Source of the DNA: Actinoalloteichus_B caeruleus
Lineage (GTDB): Bacteria > Actinomycetota > Actinomycetes > Mycobacteriales > Pseudonocardiaceae
Strand: one strand, 5' to 3'
DNA length: 64,000 bases
Assembly (NCBI RefSeq): GCF_000718005.1
Contig: NZ_JODV01000014.1
The notes beneath the pieces were generated by a model, which was not told the DNA's origin, searched no databases, and worked only from the letters and a program-made list of their open reading frames with translations. The stretch's first letter is position 1; each line of letters starts with the position of its first letter. Below are positions 16,841-25,051 of this stretch, in pieces. Made by a program: the position numbers and the translations under genes.

Positions 16841-17361
16841 TCCGGGGTTGAGGTAGGCCCGTACCCGGGTGGAGCCCGGCTGGTGAACCGGGGAGGAACG
16901 GGATCCGCCGTCTCCACGACGATTCCGGGCCCCTTCCCCATCACTTCCGGTCGAAGTTCCCGCCACGGGCCAGGAATTGCCGGCGCCGCGGAATCCTTCG
17001 TGGACCGAGGACGGGCACCGGAGGACCAGGAGTCGGCACCGCCCCGCATTCCGGCTGATCGTCGACCGCCGGCCCGGCGACGATTCCGGAAGGGCGTGCT
17101 CCCGACGGGTACCAGCGCTCGGCGGGCCCACCCGTGGTTCCCCACGGGTGACGACAACCAACGACCACCGCGAGATCAGTCGCCGCCTCGCTCCCCTGGA
17201 CGGGTCATCTCCCCTCGGTTGCGGGAACCGATCAGCGCGTTCCCGACTCTCAGTAGCATGTTCCCGCGTCGTCCGGCGATTCCCCGGGACGCGGTTCGAT
17301 CCACTCACGAGACGACGTCGTTCGGTGCCCTTCCCGGTGCGCGGACGGCCGGAGGTAGTCG
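16841..17361. other. Intergenic region before the kinase gene
   Basis: This stretch of about 520 bp has no open frame showing conserved motifs or a ribosome site. The final bases hold GGAGGT (17351-17356), the ribosome site of the kinase. A promoter is expected here but no clear box pair is recognisable. Confidence 0.4.
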
Positions 17362-18888
17362 GTGACCCACCAGGAGGACGCGGTCCGGAACCGGATCGTG
17401 GCGGGCCGGTACCAGCTGCTGGACGAACTGGGCCGAGGCGGGATGGGGATCGTCTGGCGCGCCGAGGACCGGGTGATCGGCCGCCAGGTGGCGATCAAGG
17501 AACTGCGGCTTCCCGAGGGCATCCCCCCGGAGGAGCGCGGGGTGTTCGAGGAGCGGGTGCTGCGGGAGGCCCGCACCGCTGGCCGGTTGAACGACCCGGC
17601 CGTGGTGACCGTCTACGACGTGGTCTCCGACGAGGGCATGACGATGATCGTCATGGAGCTGATCGCGGCCCCGACGCTGTCCCAGGTGGTGCAGGGGCAG
17701 GGTCCGCTCCCGCCCCACCAGGTCGTCTCGATGGGCAGGCAACTGCTCGCCGCGCTGAACACGGCCCACCAGGCCGGGGTCGTGCACCGCGACGTCAAAC
17801 CCAGCAACATCATGCTGTTGCCGGACGGTCGGGTGAAGCTGACGGACTTCGGCATCGCCCAGGCGGCCGAGGACCCGAGGCTGACGACGAGCGGCACCCT
17901 GATCGGTTCGATGGCGTACATGGCGCCCGAGCGCATCCGGGACAGCGCCGCCACCCCTGGCTCCGACCTGTGGGCACTGGGCGCCACGCTCTTCTTCGCC
18001 GTCGAGGGACGCGCGCCCTTCGAACGCCCCACGACGGCGTCCACCCTGCACGCGATCATGACGGAGGTCCCCTTCCTCACCCGGTGCCAGGGCCCACTGG
18101 CCTCGGCGATCTCCGGGCTGCTCGTGGGGAACCCGGAGGGACGGCTGGGACCCCGGCAGGTGGGTGGGCTGCTCGACACGGCCGCCGGCGGGACCGGGCC
18201 GCAGGGCGGCCCCGGGCCGACACCGCACCTCCCGGCAGGACAGCCGGGGCCCTCCACCCATCCGTTCGGCCAGCACTCCGGCCCGCTGGCCCCGGCACGC
18301 CCGGGCTGGTCCTGGAAGCGGACCGGCATCTCGCTGCTGGCCGCCGGGATGGTGTTCGCCGCTGGCCTGCTCACCGACCGCTGGTTGCTGACCGAGCGGG
18401 AACCAACCCCACCGCACCCGGCGATGGACGCCCCGATGAGTTACGGCCGCGACGGCGAGATCCCGGTCTTCGACCTGACCGCGGACGAGGGGTCGTCCTG
18501 TTCGACGGGAGAACTGCGGGCCGGCCAGCAGTACGGTGAGGCCGTGGAGTGCGACACCCCGCACGATGTCGAGGTCTTCACCAGCTGGAACCTCTTCTCC
18601 TCCTACGAACGGGAGCCGGCGTTCCCCGCCTACCCTGGCGAGGACACCCTGGTCCGCATGGCCGTCGGGGCCTGCGGGCTGTACTTCGACTCCGAGCTGG
18701 TGGACCTCGGGGAGCGGCAGGACATCCGGTTCCGAGCGCTCGTTCCCACCCGGGAGTCCTGGGAGGAGAAAGTGCGGTCGGTCGCCAACGAGGACCTCAC
18801 CCCCGCCGGGACCTCCCGGGTGTACTGCGTCCTCTACTCCGAGTCCGGAGAACGGCTCACCGAGCCGGCGAGGGTCCGGGAGGACTGA
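17362..18888 (+). CDS. Membrane Ser/Thr protein kinase with extracellular septum-formation domain
   Basis: This 508-residue PknB-type (Hanks) receptor kinase has a kinase domain at residues 10-275 with all key elements: the Gly loop LGRGGMGIVWRAED, VAIK with Lys46, VVHRDVKPSN (catalytic Asp144), DFG at 162-164 and APE at 188-190. A Pro/Gly-rich juxtamembrane linker precedes one transmembrane helix (about 321-338). The outer C-terminal domain has Cys-containing motifs (GEAVECDTPHDVEVFTSW, AYPGEDTLVRMAVGACG, RVYCVLYSESG) resembling the Septum_form domain of actinobacterial membrane proteins. GTG start with GGAGGT upstream. It probably senses an envelope or division cue; phosphorylation targets are unknown. 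Confidence 0.9.
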   Translation: MTHQEDAVRNRIVAGRYQLLDELGRGGMGIVWRAEDRVIGRQVAIKELRLPEGIPPEERGVFEERVLREARTAGRLNDPAVVTVYDVVSDEGMTMIVMELIAAPTLSQVVQGQGPLPPHQVVSMGRQLLAALNTAHQAGVVHRDVKPSNIMLLPDGRVKLTDFGIAQAAEDPRLTTSGTLIGSMAYMAPERIRDSAATPGSDLWALGATLFFAVEGRAPFERPTTASTLHAIMTEVPFLTRCQGPLASAISGLLVGNPEGRLGPRQVGGLLDTAAGGTGPQGGPGPTPHLPAGQPGPSTHPFGQHSGPLAPARPGWSWKRTGISLLAAGMVFAAGLLTDRWLLTEREPTPPHPAMDAPMSYGRDGEIPVFDLTADEGSSCSTGELRAGQQYGEAVECDTPHDVEVFTSWNLFSSYEREPAFPAYPGEDTLVRMAVGACGLYFDSELVDLGERQDIRFRALVPTRESWEEKVRSVANEDLTPAGTSRVYCVLYSESGERLTEPARVRED

Positions 18889-19123
18889 CCCAGCACCGCG
18901 CGCGGACTCCCCCAGCCGTCCCGGTCGCACCGGGTCCCGGTGTCCGACCCAGTGCCCGCCGCCGCACACCTCCTCCCGGACGCGGGCCGGTCGCGGGCTC
19001 GGCTGTCCCTGATCAGCCTCCTCCGTGCTCGGCTGTCCCTGCTCGGCCCTCCGTGCTCGGCGACCGGCGTAGGCGGTTCGTCCGGAAGGCGGCCCCGGCT
19101 CGGCCCGGATCCATCGCCCACAG
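18889..19123. other. Intergenic region with short tandem repeats
   Basis: This spacer holds a small hairpin CCCGGT-CGC-ACCGGG (18920-18934) shortly after the kinase stop. It also holds an imperfect tandem repeat: GCTCGGCTGTCCCTG recurs at 18997 and 19027, with a third partial copy (GCTCGGC) from 19055. No coding signal is seen. Confidence 0.45.
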
Positions 19124-19148
19124 GTGTGGTTCCGGCGGGAGTGGGTAA
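19124..19148 (+). promoter_or_regulatory. Candidate SigF/SigB-type promoter
   Basis: GTGT (19124-19127), a 15-bp spacer and GGGTAA (19143-19148) agree with the general-stress promoter pattern of actinobacteria (GNNT or GTTT, N14-16, GGGTAx). It stands 43 bp upstream of the SRPBCC gene and close to the rsbW-sigF pair. Assigned by eye; such short motifs also arise by chance. Confidence 0.45.
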
Positions 19149-19191
19149 CCGGCGGGAGTGAGCAACCCGGTTCATTGAGGAGTGATGTGCC

Positions 19192-19677
19192 ATGACGTCC
19201 TTCACCGAGACGGTCGACGTCGAGGTTCCGGTGCAGGCCGCGTACAACCAGTGGACCCAGTTCGAGAGCTTCCCGCAGTTCATGGAGGGTGTCGATCGGG
19301 TCGTCCAGGTGAACGACACCCTGACGCACTGGGAGACGTCCATCGCCGGCGCCCACCGCGAGTTCGACGCCGAGATCACCGAGCAGCACCCCGACGAGAG
19401 GGTGGCCTGGCGGGCGACCGACGGGCCGGACCAGTCCGGCGTGGTCACGTTCCACCGGATCGACGACCAGACCACGCGCGTCACCCTCCAGATGGACTAC
19501 CAGCCCTCGGGGCTGGCGGAGAAGGCCGGCTCGGCGCTCGGGATGGTCGGTTCCCGGGTTCGGGGTGACCTGAACCGTTTCAAGGACTTCATCGAGCAGC
19601 GCGGCTCGGAGACCGGGGGTTGGCGTGGTGACGTGCCACGGGGGCCGCAGCGTGGTGAGGGCGGGGGTCTCGGGTGA
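19192..19677 (+). CDS. SRPBCC family protein (cyclase/dehydrase type)
   Basis: This 161-residue protein of the polyketide cyclase/dehydrase subgroup reads MTSFTETVDVEVPVQAAYNQ with WTQFESFPQFMEGV immediately after, then HWETSIAGAHREFDAEI and RVAWRATDGPDQSGVVTF. These are hallmarks of a stress-related actinobacterial group. The last 25 residues are Gly/Arg-rich. The ATG is preceded by GAGGAG, though at a long spacing (about 11 nt). Its position between a kinase and rsbW-sigF, and the SigF-like box upstream, suggest general-stress control (inference). Ligand unknown. Confidence 0.85.
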   Translation: MTSFTETVDVEVPVQAAYNQWTQFESFPQFMEGVDRVVQVNDTLTHWETSIAGAHREFDAEITEQHPDERVAWRATDGPDQSGVVTFHRIDDQTTRVTLQMDYQPSGLAEKAGSALGMVGSRVRGDLNRFKDFIEQRGSETGGWRGDVPRGPQRGEGGGLG

Positions 19678-19801
19678 CACCCGTGGCCCACGGTGACACG
19701 ATGATCAGCGGGTCCGCCGGCAGGACGGACGGCGGTCGGGCGTGCGCCCGCGGCGGGACGCCCCACCGGTCACAACCCGAACGCGACGATGAGGTAGGTA
19801 C

Positions 19802-20242
19802 GTGAGCGCTCAGTCGCCAACACAACAGAACGGAAGCGCGGCCCTCGCCCCCCACTCGGTGGAGGTGCGGGTGGCCGCGCTGCCGCACCAGCTACCGGTG
19901 CTGCGCGGCATCGCGGGGGACATCGCGATGCGGGAGGACTTCGACCTCGACTCGATCGAGGACCTGCGGTTGGCGGTGGACGAGGTGTGCTCGACGCTGA
20001 TCCGCCTCGCCGTGCCGGACGCCACGCTGGTGTGCCGGTACGACGTGGCGGAATCCGCGCTTCGGGTCGTCGCCTCGGTGGTGTCGGCCAGCTCGACGGG
20101 ACCGCGTACCGACACCTTCGGGTGGCGGGTGCTGACGACGCTGACCAGTTCGATCGACAGCACCGTCGAGACGCGCGACGACGGGCTCAGTGTGGTACAG
20201 GTTGAGCTGGTGAAACAGCGAGGAACGGCGGTAGCCGAGTGA
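19802..20242 (+). CDS. rsbW: Anti-sigma factor, RsbW/UsfX-like
   Basis: This 146-residue cytosolic GHKL-fold protein should bind and inhibit the SigF encoded by the overlapping downstream gene. IEDLRLAVDEVCSTLIRLAV and PDATLVCRYDV closely resemble M. tuberculosis RsbW (UsfX). TDTFGWRVLTTLTSSID corresponds to the FSWHVLTALADDV segment of that protein. As in the mycobacterial protein, the classical N-box Asn is absent, so kinase activity towards an anti-anti-sigma factor is doubtful. GTG start with AGGTAGG upstream. No anti-anti-sigma gene is nearby. Confidence 0.85.
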   Translation: MSAQSPTQQNGSAALAPHSVEVRVAALPHQLPVLRGIAGDIAMREDFDLDSIEDLRLAVDEVCSTLIRLAVPDATLVCRYDVAESALRVVASVVSASSTGPRTDTFGWRVLTTLTSSIDSTVETRDDGLSVVQVELVKQRGTAVAE

Positions 20243-21027
20243 CCGAGGCCCCCAACCAGCACCCGGGCTCCGACGGCAACGGCGAGCGTTACGAGCACCT
20301 GACCCCGCTGTTCCACGAGCTGGCCGCGCTCAGCCCGGACGACCCGGAGCACGCGAAACTGCGCGAGACGCTGGTGACCAGGCACCTCCCGGTGGCGAAG
20401 CACATCGCCAGGAGGTTCGGCAACCGAGGGGAGTCCCAGGAGGACCTCACCCAGGTGGCGACCCTGGGCCTGATCAAGGCCGTGGACCGGTTCGACCCCA
20501 CCCACGGCGCGGACTTCCTGTCCTTCGCGGTCCCGACCATCATGGGCGAGGTCCGCCGCCACTTCCGCGACACCGGGTGGGCGGTGCGGGTGCCCCGCCG
20601 GCTCCAGGAGATGCACCTGGCGATCAGTTCGGCGACCAGCGAGCTCTCGCAGAGCCTCGGCCGGGCCCCCACCCCCCGGGAGCTCGCCGAACGGCTCGAG
20701 GTCCCGTTGGAGCAGGTCTTCGAGGGCCTGGCAGCGAGCAACGCCTACCGGAGCGCGTCGCTGGACGAGATGTTGCTCGACGACGAGACGGTCTCGCTCG
20801 GCGACTCCATCGGGCGAGAGGAACCCGAGCTGGAGATCGTGGAGTACCGCGAGACCCTGCAGCCGTTGCTCGCCCAGCTCCCGGAGCGGGACCGCCAGAT
20901 CCTGCTGCTGAGGTTCTTCGGGAACCTGACGCAGACCCAGATCGCCAAGCGCATCGGTGTCTCGCAGATGCACGTCTCGCGGCTGCTCAGCCGCACCCTC
21001 GCCCGTCTGCGCGAGGCCGCGGAGTAG
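20239..21027 (+). CDS. sigF: SigF/SigB-type general stress sigma factor
   Basis: This 262-residue sigma-70 family group 3 factor has region 2 (HIARRFGNRGESQEDLTQVA then LGLIKAVDRFDP), region 3 (TPRELAERLEVPLEQVFEGL) and region 4 with the helix-turn-helix TQTQIAKRIGVSQMHVSRLL. It directs RNA polymerase to GTTT/GGGTA promoters of stress and stationary-phase genes. Its GTG overlaps the rsbW stop by four bases (GTGA), which couples synthesis of the factor to its inhibitor. In M. tuberculosis and Streptomyces the equivalent operon is autoregulated; no obvious SigF box precedes rsbW here, but one lies before the neighbouring SRPBCC gene. Confidence 0.93.
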   Translation: MTEAPNQHPGSDGNGERYEHLTPLFHELAALSPDDPEHAKLRETLVTRHLPVAKHIARRFGNRGESQEDLTQVATLGLIKAVDRFDPTHGADFLSFAVPTIMGEVRRHFRDTGWAVRVPRRLQEMHLAISSATSELSQSLGRAPTPRELAERLEVPLEQVFEGLAASNAYRSASLDEMLLDDETVSLGDSIGREEPELEIVEYRETLQPLLAQLPERDRQILLLRFFGNLTQTQIAKRIGVSQMHVSRLLSRTLARLREAAE

Positions 21028-21036
21028 GTGGACGAT

Positions 21037-21063
21037 CCCCGGGCGCGTGCCGCGCACCCGGGG
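21037..21063. terminator. Hairpin after sigF
   Basis: CCCCGGG (21037-21043) pairs with CCCGGGG (21057-21063), ten bases beyond the sigF stop and before the convergent DUF4429 gene. Confidence 0.55.
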
Positions 21064-21117
21064 TTCGCGGGTCGTCACCGCCTGGCCGGGTGGACGGGCG
21101 GGACGGGACCGGGGTGG

Positions 21118-22035
21118 TCAGAGCCGGTCGAGCAGCTCGGCCTTCTTCTGGCTGAACTCCTCGTCGGTCAGCAGCCCGGCCTCGTGGAGGCCGCCGAGCT
21201 TCCTGATGGCCTCCACCACGTCGTCCGCGCGGTCCGCGATCGTGGCCGTCTCCGAGACGGGGGCCGCCGGCTCCGCCGGCAGGAGCTCCGCCCGTTGCCG
21301 GGCCGCGACGATCCGGGTGTGCAGCTCGGCGGCGAACAGGAGGTCCGCCACGCTGCCGTCACCGAGTCCGTAGGCGAGGGCGTAGGGGTCCTTGTCCGGC
21401 ATGCCCCGCATGGCCGGGTTGTCCGGCTTGCGCGCCGAGAGCCCGGTTCCGTCGCTCAACGTGATCCGGAAGAAACCTCCCAGGGCGGTCGGCGGGGACC
21501 ACTCGACCACGCTGATGTTCTCCAGCGGGACGCGCTGCGGGCCGAGCTGCTCCTTCACCGTCTCCGCCATCCACCCCCAGGTGAAGGTCAGCGTCTCACC
21601 GTCGAAGGCCACCTCCCCGTCCAAGCCCTTGATGGACCGGGGAGCGGGTGGCAGCACCACCAGGAAACCGTCGGTGGGTTCGAGGGCGCGGGGGTTGAGC
21701 GAGATGCGGTCGCGCAGCTGCGTCGCGTGGTACTGCGCCAGGTCGGGTTGCTTGCCGGGGAGGGAGAGCCGGTAGGGGTCCGCCGCCTCGGGCAACCGGC
21801 CGGCGAGGACGGGGCCGAACGCGTCAGCTCCGGGGCGCAGCCGCAGCACGAGGTCGGTGCGCCGCTTGCCCGGCTCGACGATCACACCCGACAGCGCCTC
21901 GTTCGGGACGACCAGCTCCCCCAGCGCCCTGTGCAGCGGATTGGCCCGCCGGCCACCGACGAACCGGATGCGGATGCCCTCCGCCTCGAAGACCCAGGTC
22001 GCGTTCGTTCCCGCTAACTCCAGTTCGTAGGACAC
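21118..22035 (-). CDS. DUF4429 protein with C-terminal SHOCT domain
   Basis: This protein of 305 residues starts at a GTG (22033-22035), giving VSYELELAGTNATWVFEAEG. Two PH-like DUF4429 modules are suggested by RIRFVGGRRANPLHRALGEL with the following FGPVL, and by GEVAFDGETLTFTWGWMAET with ALGGFFRITLSDG. The last 45 residues form a SHOCT helix pair (DDVVEAIRKLGGLHEAGLLT then DEEFSQKKAELLDRL), a short oligomerisation module. Function unknown; the combination is common in actinobacteria. Convergent with sigF. Confidence 0.85.
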   Translation of the reverse strand: MSYELELAGTNATWVFEAEGIRIRFVGGRRANPLHRALGELVVPNEALSGVIVEPGKRRTDLVLRLRPGADAFGPVLAGRLPEAADPYRLSLPGKQPDLAQYHATQLRDRISLNPRALEPTDGFLVVLPPAPRSIKGLDGEVAFDGETLTFTWGWMAETVKEQLGPQRVPLENISVVEWSPPTALGGFFRITLSDGTGLSARKPDNPAMRGMPDKDPYALAYGLGDGSVADLLFAAELHTRIVAARQRAELLPAEPAAPVSETATIADRADDVVEAIRKLGGLHEAGLLTDEEFSQKKAELLDRL

Positions 22036-22095
22036 CCCAACAACCCTATCCAACCGGGATGGGCCGCCGGTGGGGAACCGCCAGAGCCGGCGGGC

Positions 22096-22128
22096 GGAGG
22101 CACCGGTCCCGGTTCCCCCGGTGCCTCC
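22096..22128 (-). terminator. Terminator of gnd
   Basis: GGAGGCACCGG (22096-22106) pairs perfectly with CCGGTGCCTCC (22118-22128), eight bases beyond the gnd stop on the minus strand. Confidence 0.75.
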
Positions 22129-22135
22129 GGCGGCC

Positions 22136-23578
22136 TCAGGACGCGGTCTCGGAGCGGTCGCCCGACCACAGGGTGTGGAAGTAGCCGTCGCGATCGACCC
22201 GCTGGTAGGTGTGCGCTCCGAAGTAGTCCCGCAGGCCCTGGACCAGGGCCGCCGGCAGCCGGCTGGCCCGCAGCGTGTCGTAGTAGGCCAGTCCTGAGGA
22301 CAGCCCGGGAGCGGGGACACCGGCGGCGGCGGCCGTCCCCACGACCCGTCGCCACGCCTGCTGGGAACGGCTGACCTGCTCGGCGAAGTAGTCGTCCGCG
22401 AGCAGGTTCAGCAGCTCGGGCCGCGTCCGGTACGCCTCGGCGATCCTGTCGAGGAAACGGGCCCGGATGATGCAGCCGCCCCGCCAGATGCGCGCGGTGC
22501 CGGCGAGGTCGACGTTCCACCCGTACTGCTCGCTCGCCGCGGAGATCATGCTGAAGCCCTGGGCGTACGCGGCGAGCTTGGCCCCGTAGAGCGCCTCCCG
22601 CAGGTCGTCGACGAACCCCGACCGGACCTCACCCGGCGGCTCGGTGGGCCCGGGGAGGGACGCGCACACCTCGCGCTGGCGCACCGCGCCGGACAGCGCA
22701 CGGGCGAAGACGGCCTCGGCGATACCGGGAACCGGGTCTCCGAGTTCGAGGGCCTCCCGCACCGTCCACCGGCCGGTGCCCTTCTGCTCGGCCCGGTCGG
22801 CGACCACGTCGACGAAGGGCGCGCCGGTCTCCGGGTCGGTGTGCCCGAGCACCTCGGCGGTGATCTCGATCAGGTAGGACTCCAGGTCGCCCTGGTTCCA
22901 GGTCCGGAACACCTCGGCGATCTCGGCCGGAGCGAGCCCCGCGACGGCGCGGAGCAGGTCGTAGGACTCGGCGATCAGCTGCATGTCGGCGTACTCGATG
23001 CCGTTGTGCACCATCTTGACGAAGTGCCCGGCGCCGTCCGGCCCCACGTGCACGCAGCAGGGGGCACCGTCGACCTCGGCCGCGATGTTCTCCAGGACCG
23101 GCCCGACCTGCCGGTAGGCCTCGACGGAGCCGCCGGGCATGATGCTGGGGCCGAGCAGGGCGCCCTCCTCCCCGCCGGAGATGCCCGTGCCGACGAAGTG
23201 GAGGCCCCGTTCCCGCAGGGCCGCCTCCCGGCGCCGGGTGTCCGCGAAGTGCGCGTTCCCCCCGTCGAGGATGATGTCACCGGGTTCGAGGAGCCCGGCG
23301 AGTTCGTCGATCACCGCGTCGGTGGCGCCTCCCGCCTTCACCATGATGATCACCTGGCGCGGTCGCTGGAGGCTGTCCACCAGTTCCGCCAGGGTGCCGG
23401 CGGGCACGAACACCCCCTCGTCGCCGTGTTCGGAGACCAGCGCCTCCGTCCGGGCCGAGGTCCGGTTGTGCACGGCGACCGGGTACCCGTTGCGCGCCAG
23501 GTTGCGCGCGAGGTTGCCGCCCATCGTCGCCAGCCCGGTCACTCCGATGGCCGCGGTCCCGCGAGTGTCGTCTGCCAT
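22136..23578 (-). CDS. gnd: 6-phosphogluconate dehydrogenase (decarboxylating)
   Basis: This 480-residue enzyme of the oxidative pentose-phosphate pathway converts 6-phosphogluconate and NADP+ to ribulose-5-phosphate, CO2 and NADPH. The N-terminal nucleotide site is IGVTGLATMGGNLARNLARN followed by VAVHNRTSART, where the Asn-Arg-Thr favours NADP+. The catalytic signature is ILDGGNAHFADT, FVGTGISGGEEGA and KMVHNGIEYADMQLIAESYD. The C-terminal helical domain has QDP-like IWRGGCIIRARFL and GLAYYDTLRASRLPAAL. This is the full length of the long-chain NADP+ type. It is divergent from the iron-box-controlled DUF2218 gene. Confidence 0.96.
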   Translation of the reverse strand: MADDTRGTAAIGVTGLATMGGNLARNLARNGYPVAVHNRTSARTEALVSEHGDEGVFVPAGTLAELVDSLQRPRQVIIMVKAGGATDAVIDELAGLLEPGDIILDGGNAHFADTRRREAALRERGLHFVGTGISGGEEGALLGPSIMPGGSVEAYRQVGPVLENIAAEVDGAPCCVHVGPDGAGHFVKMVHNGIEYADMQLIAESYDLLRAVAGLAPAEIAEVFRTWNQGDLESYLIEITAEVLGHTDPETGAPFVDVVADRAEQKGTGRWTVREALELGDPVPGIAEAVFARALSGAVRQREVCASLPGPTEPPGEVRSGFVDDLREALYGAKLAAYAQGFSMISAASEQYGWNVDLAGTARIWRGGCIIRARFLDRIAEAYRTRPELLNLLADDYFAEQVSRSQQAWRRVVGTAAAAGVPAPGLSSGLAYYDTLRASRLPAALVQGLRDYFGAHTYQRVDRDGYFHTLWSGDRSETAS

Positions 23579-23714
23579 GCCCACCAGCCTGCACCCTCGT
23601 CCGCCCGCACGCAGCCGTGCGACCACGCCAACGGCACGTTGCGGCCGTCCCGCCCGCTGGGAGCGCGCGGGTGGGCGAAGCTCACACCCCCGAACGCACC
23701 ACACCGCCAGCGGG

Positions 23715-23733
23715 GAAGGTTAGCCTCACCTCA
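23715..23733 (+). promoter_or_regulatory. IdeR/DtxR-type iron box
   Basis: The 19 bases GAAGGTTAGCCTCACCTCA match the IdeR/DtxR consensus TTAGGTTAGCCTAACCTAA at 15 positions, including the whole core AGGTTAGCCT and ACCT. The box directly abuts and overlaps the ATG at 23733, so a bound repressor would block transcription start or early elongation of the DUF2218 gene when iron is plentiful. Confidence 0.8.
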
Positions 23734-24050
23734 TGACGGAACAGACCTCGGACCACGGCGGGCGCGAGTCGCGGGCCTTCGTGCCCACCCACCGCGCCGC
23801 CCGGTACGCCAAACAACTCACCAACCACTTCGGCCACCGGGTCGACGCGGAGTGGAACGAACCGGTGGGGACGGTGCGTTTCGGCGAGGGCGGCGTCGCG
23901 GTCCTCACCGCGGAGGAGGGTGGGCTGCGCATGGTGGCCACCGCCCCCGGCGCCGACGGGCTCGCGACCGTCGAACGCGTCGTCGGCGATCATCTCGTCC
24001 GGTTCGCCACCCAGGACGAACTGCGGGTGGAGTGGGTGCGCACACCCTGA
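23733..24050 (+). CDS. DUF2218 family protein
   Basis: This 105-residue cytosolic protein reads SRAFVPTHRAARYAKQLTNH, FGHRVDAEWNEPVGTVRFG, then LRMVATAPGADGLATVERVV and DHLVRFATQDELRVEW, the full length of the DUF2218 family. Members often neighbour siderophore or haem uptake genes in actinobacteria. The iron box on its start codon supports an iron-starvation role; the molecular activity is not known. The gene stands alone, with no siderophore genes in the window. There is no separate ribosome site, consistent with a leaderless or very short leader transcript. Confidence 0.88.
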   Translation: MTEQTSDHGGRESRAFVPTHRAARYAKQLTNHFGHRVDAEWNEPVGTVRFGEGGVAVLTAEEGGLRMVATAPGADGLATVERVVGDHLVRFATQDELRVEWVRTP

Positions 24051-24149
24051 CACCCGGGCCCACCCCACGACCAGGACGCCCACGACCGCGCGGGGTGACC
24101 CCGTCGAGAACACGCGGAGCGCAGGGCCCGAGCCCAGGCCCGGCGGGGA

Positions 24150-24514
24150 CCGGTGCGGCCCGCCGCGTGCGGCGCTCCGGGAACGCGTTGGCGCGGACGG
24201 GCAGCTCCACTCGATGACTGCGACGGTGAGGGGGCCGGGCACGGTCAGGGCCTCGGCGGGGACGGTGATGGTGGTGGTGCGCCCGCCGGCAGCGCCGGGC
24301 CGACCACGTGGGGACGCCGTGGTCGGCCGCTGGCATCGGCATCGCCCAGGTGACCGTGCTGGTGTGCTGTGGCGGTGCCCCACCACGAGGAGACCTCGAC
24401 GCCTGATGCTCCGACGCTGAGGACGGTCGTGAACTGGTCCAGGACGGCTTCGTAGGACCGCGTGGAGGCGGGCGGGCAGTGGGGCACGGTGGAGGGCTCG
24501 GGGAAGGAGGCCAT
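24150..24514 (-). pseudogene. Probable frameshifted gene remnant
   Basis: Two adjacent minus-strand frames each carry a protein-like piece. From 24514 leftward one reads STRSYEAVLDQFTTVLSVGA and then GVEVSSWWGTATAHQHGHLG. Further left a second frame reads GRTTTITVPAEALTVPGPLT and VAVIEWSCPSAP. Joined by one frameshift around 24300 they would form one protein of about 110 residues. I do not recognise the family. A sequencing error would give the same picture, so disruption is not certain. Confidence 0.4.
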
Positions 24515-24559
24515 TCGATGGGCGGATCGGCCCGGCCGCCGAGAGCGACCGGCCCCTGG

Positions 24560-25051
24560 TCAGAGGGTGGCGAGCGCGGTGCCGGTGACGATGAGGGCCA
24601 GCTGCACGGCGACGGCGACCGTCGCCGCGCGGAGCAGGCGGTACCTGGCGACGCCGATGCGGGCGCGGACGGCGGCCTTCTCGGCGATATGCCGCACCGG
24701 ATCGCTCACCGTGGCCTGCCAGCGAGCGATCGTCTCCTCCGGCGTCTCCCGCACCAGCCGTAACCAACCAACGGGCGCGGTGGTGCGCAGGCGGGGCGCG
24801 GTGATCCACAGGAGCCCCGCGTAGACGAGGACGCCGACGGCGGACGCGGCGACGAGGGTGAGGGTGGCGAGCGGCGCGGTGGGCGCGTGGTCGAGGGACA
24901 GCCAGGATGCGCCGGCGGCCGCAGCGGACAGGGCGAGGTGGGTCCTCCGCAGCTTCGCGGCACGGGTGGCGGCGTCGTACGGCGCCCGGTTGGCGTCGGC
25001 GAGTTCTTCGCGGGCCAGCCTCATCACAGCGTCGTCGGGCGTGGTGGTCAT
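24560..25051 (-). CDS. Small integral membrane protein, unknown
   Basis: This 163-residue protein begins at an ATG preceded by GGAGACCCC. An N-terminal amphipathic helix (MRLAREELADANRAPYDAAT) leads into two hydrophobic segments (about residues 40-55 and 62-84). A polar cytoplasmic stretch of about 55 residues is rich in Arg/Glu, and a third hydrophobic segment forms the C-terminus (143-162). The two-plus-one helix topology with a leading charged helix is reminiscent of Pycsar/SLATT-type effector membrane proteins, but no diagnostic motif is present and no cyclase is next door. Function unknown. Confidence 0.6.
   Translation of the reverse strand: MTTTPDDAVMRLAREELADANRAPYDAATRAAKLRRTHLALSAAAAGASWLSLDHAPTAPLATLTLVAASAVGVLVYAGLLWITAPRLRTTAPVGWLRLVRETPEETIARWQATVSDPVRHIAEKAAVRARIGVARYRLLRAATVAVAVQLALIVTGTALATL

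Noticed and set aside
18997..19061. Short tandem repeats considered as a CRISPR array
   Set aside because: Only two to three imperfect copies, directly adjacent with no constant-length spacers, and no cas genes.
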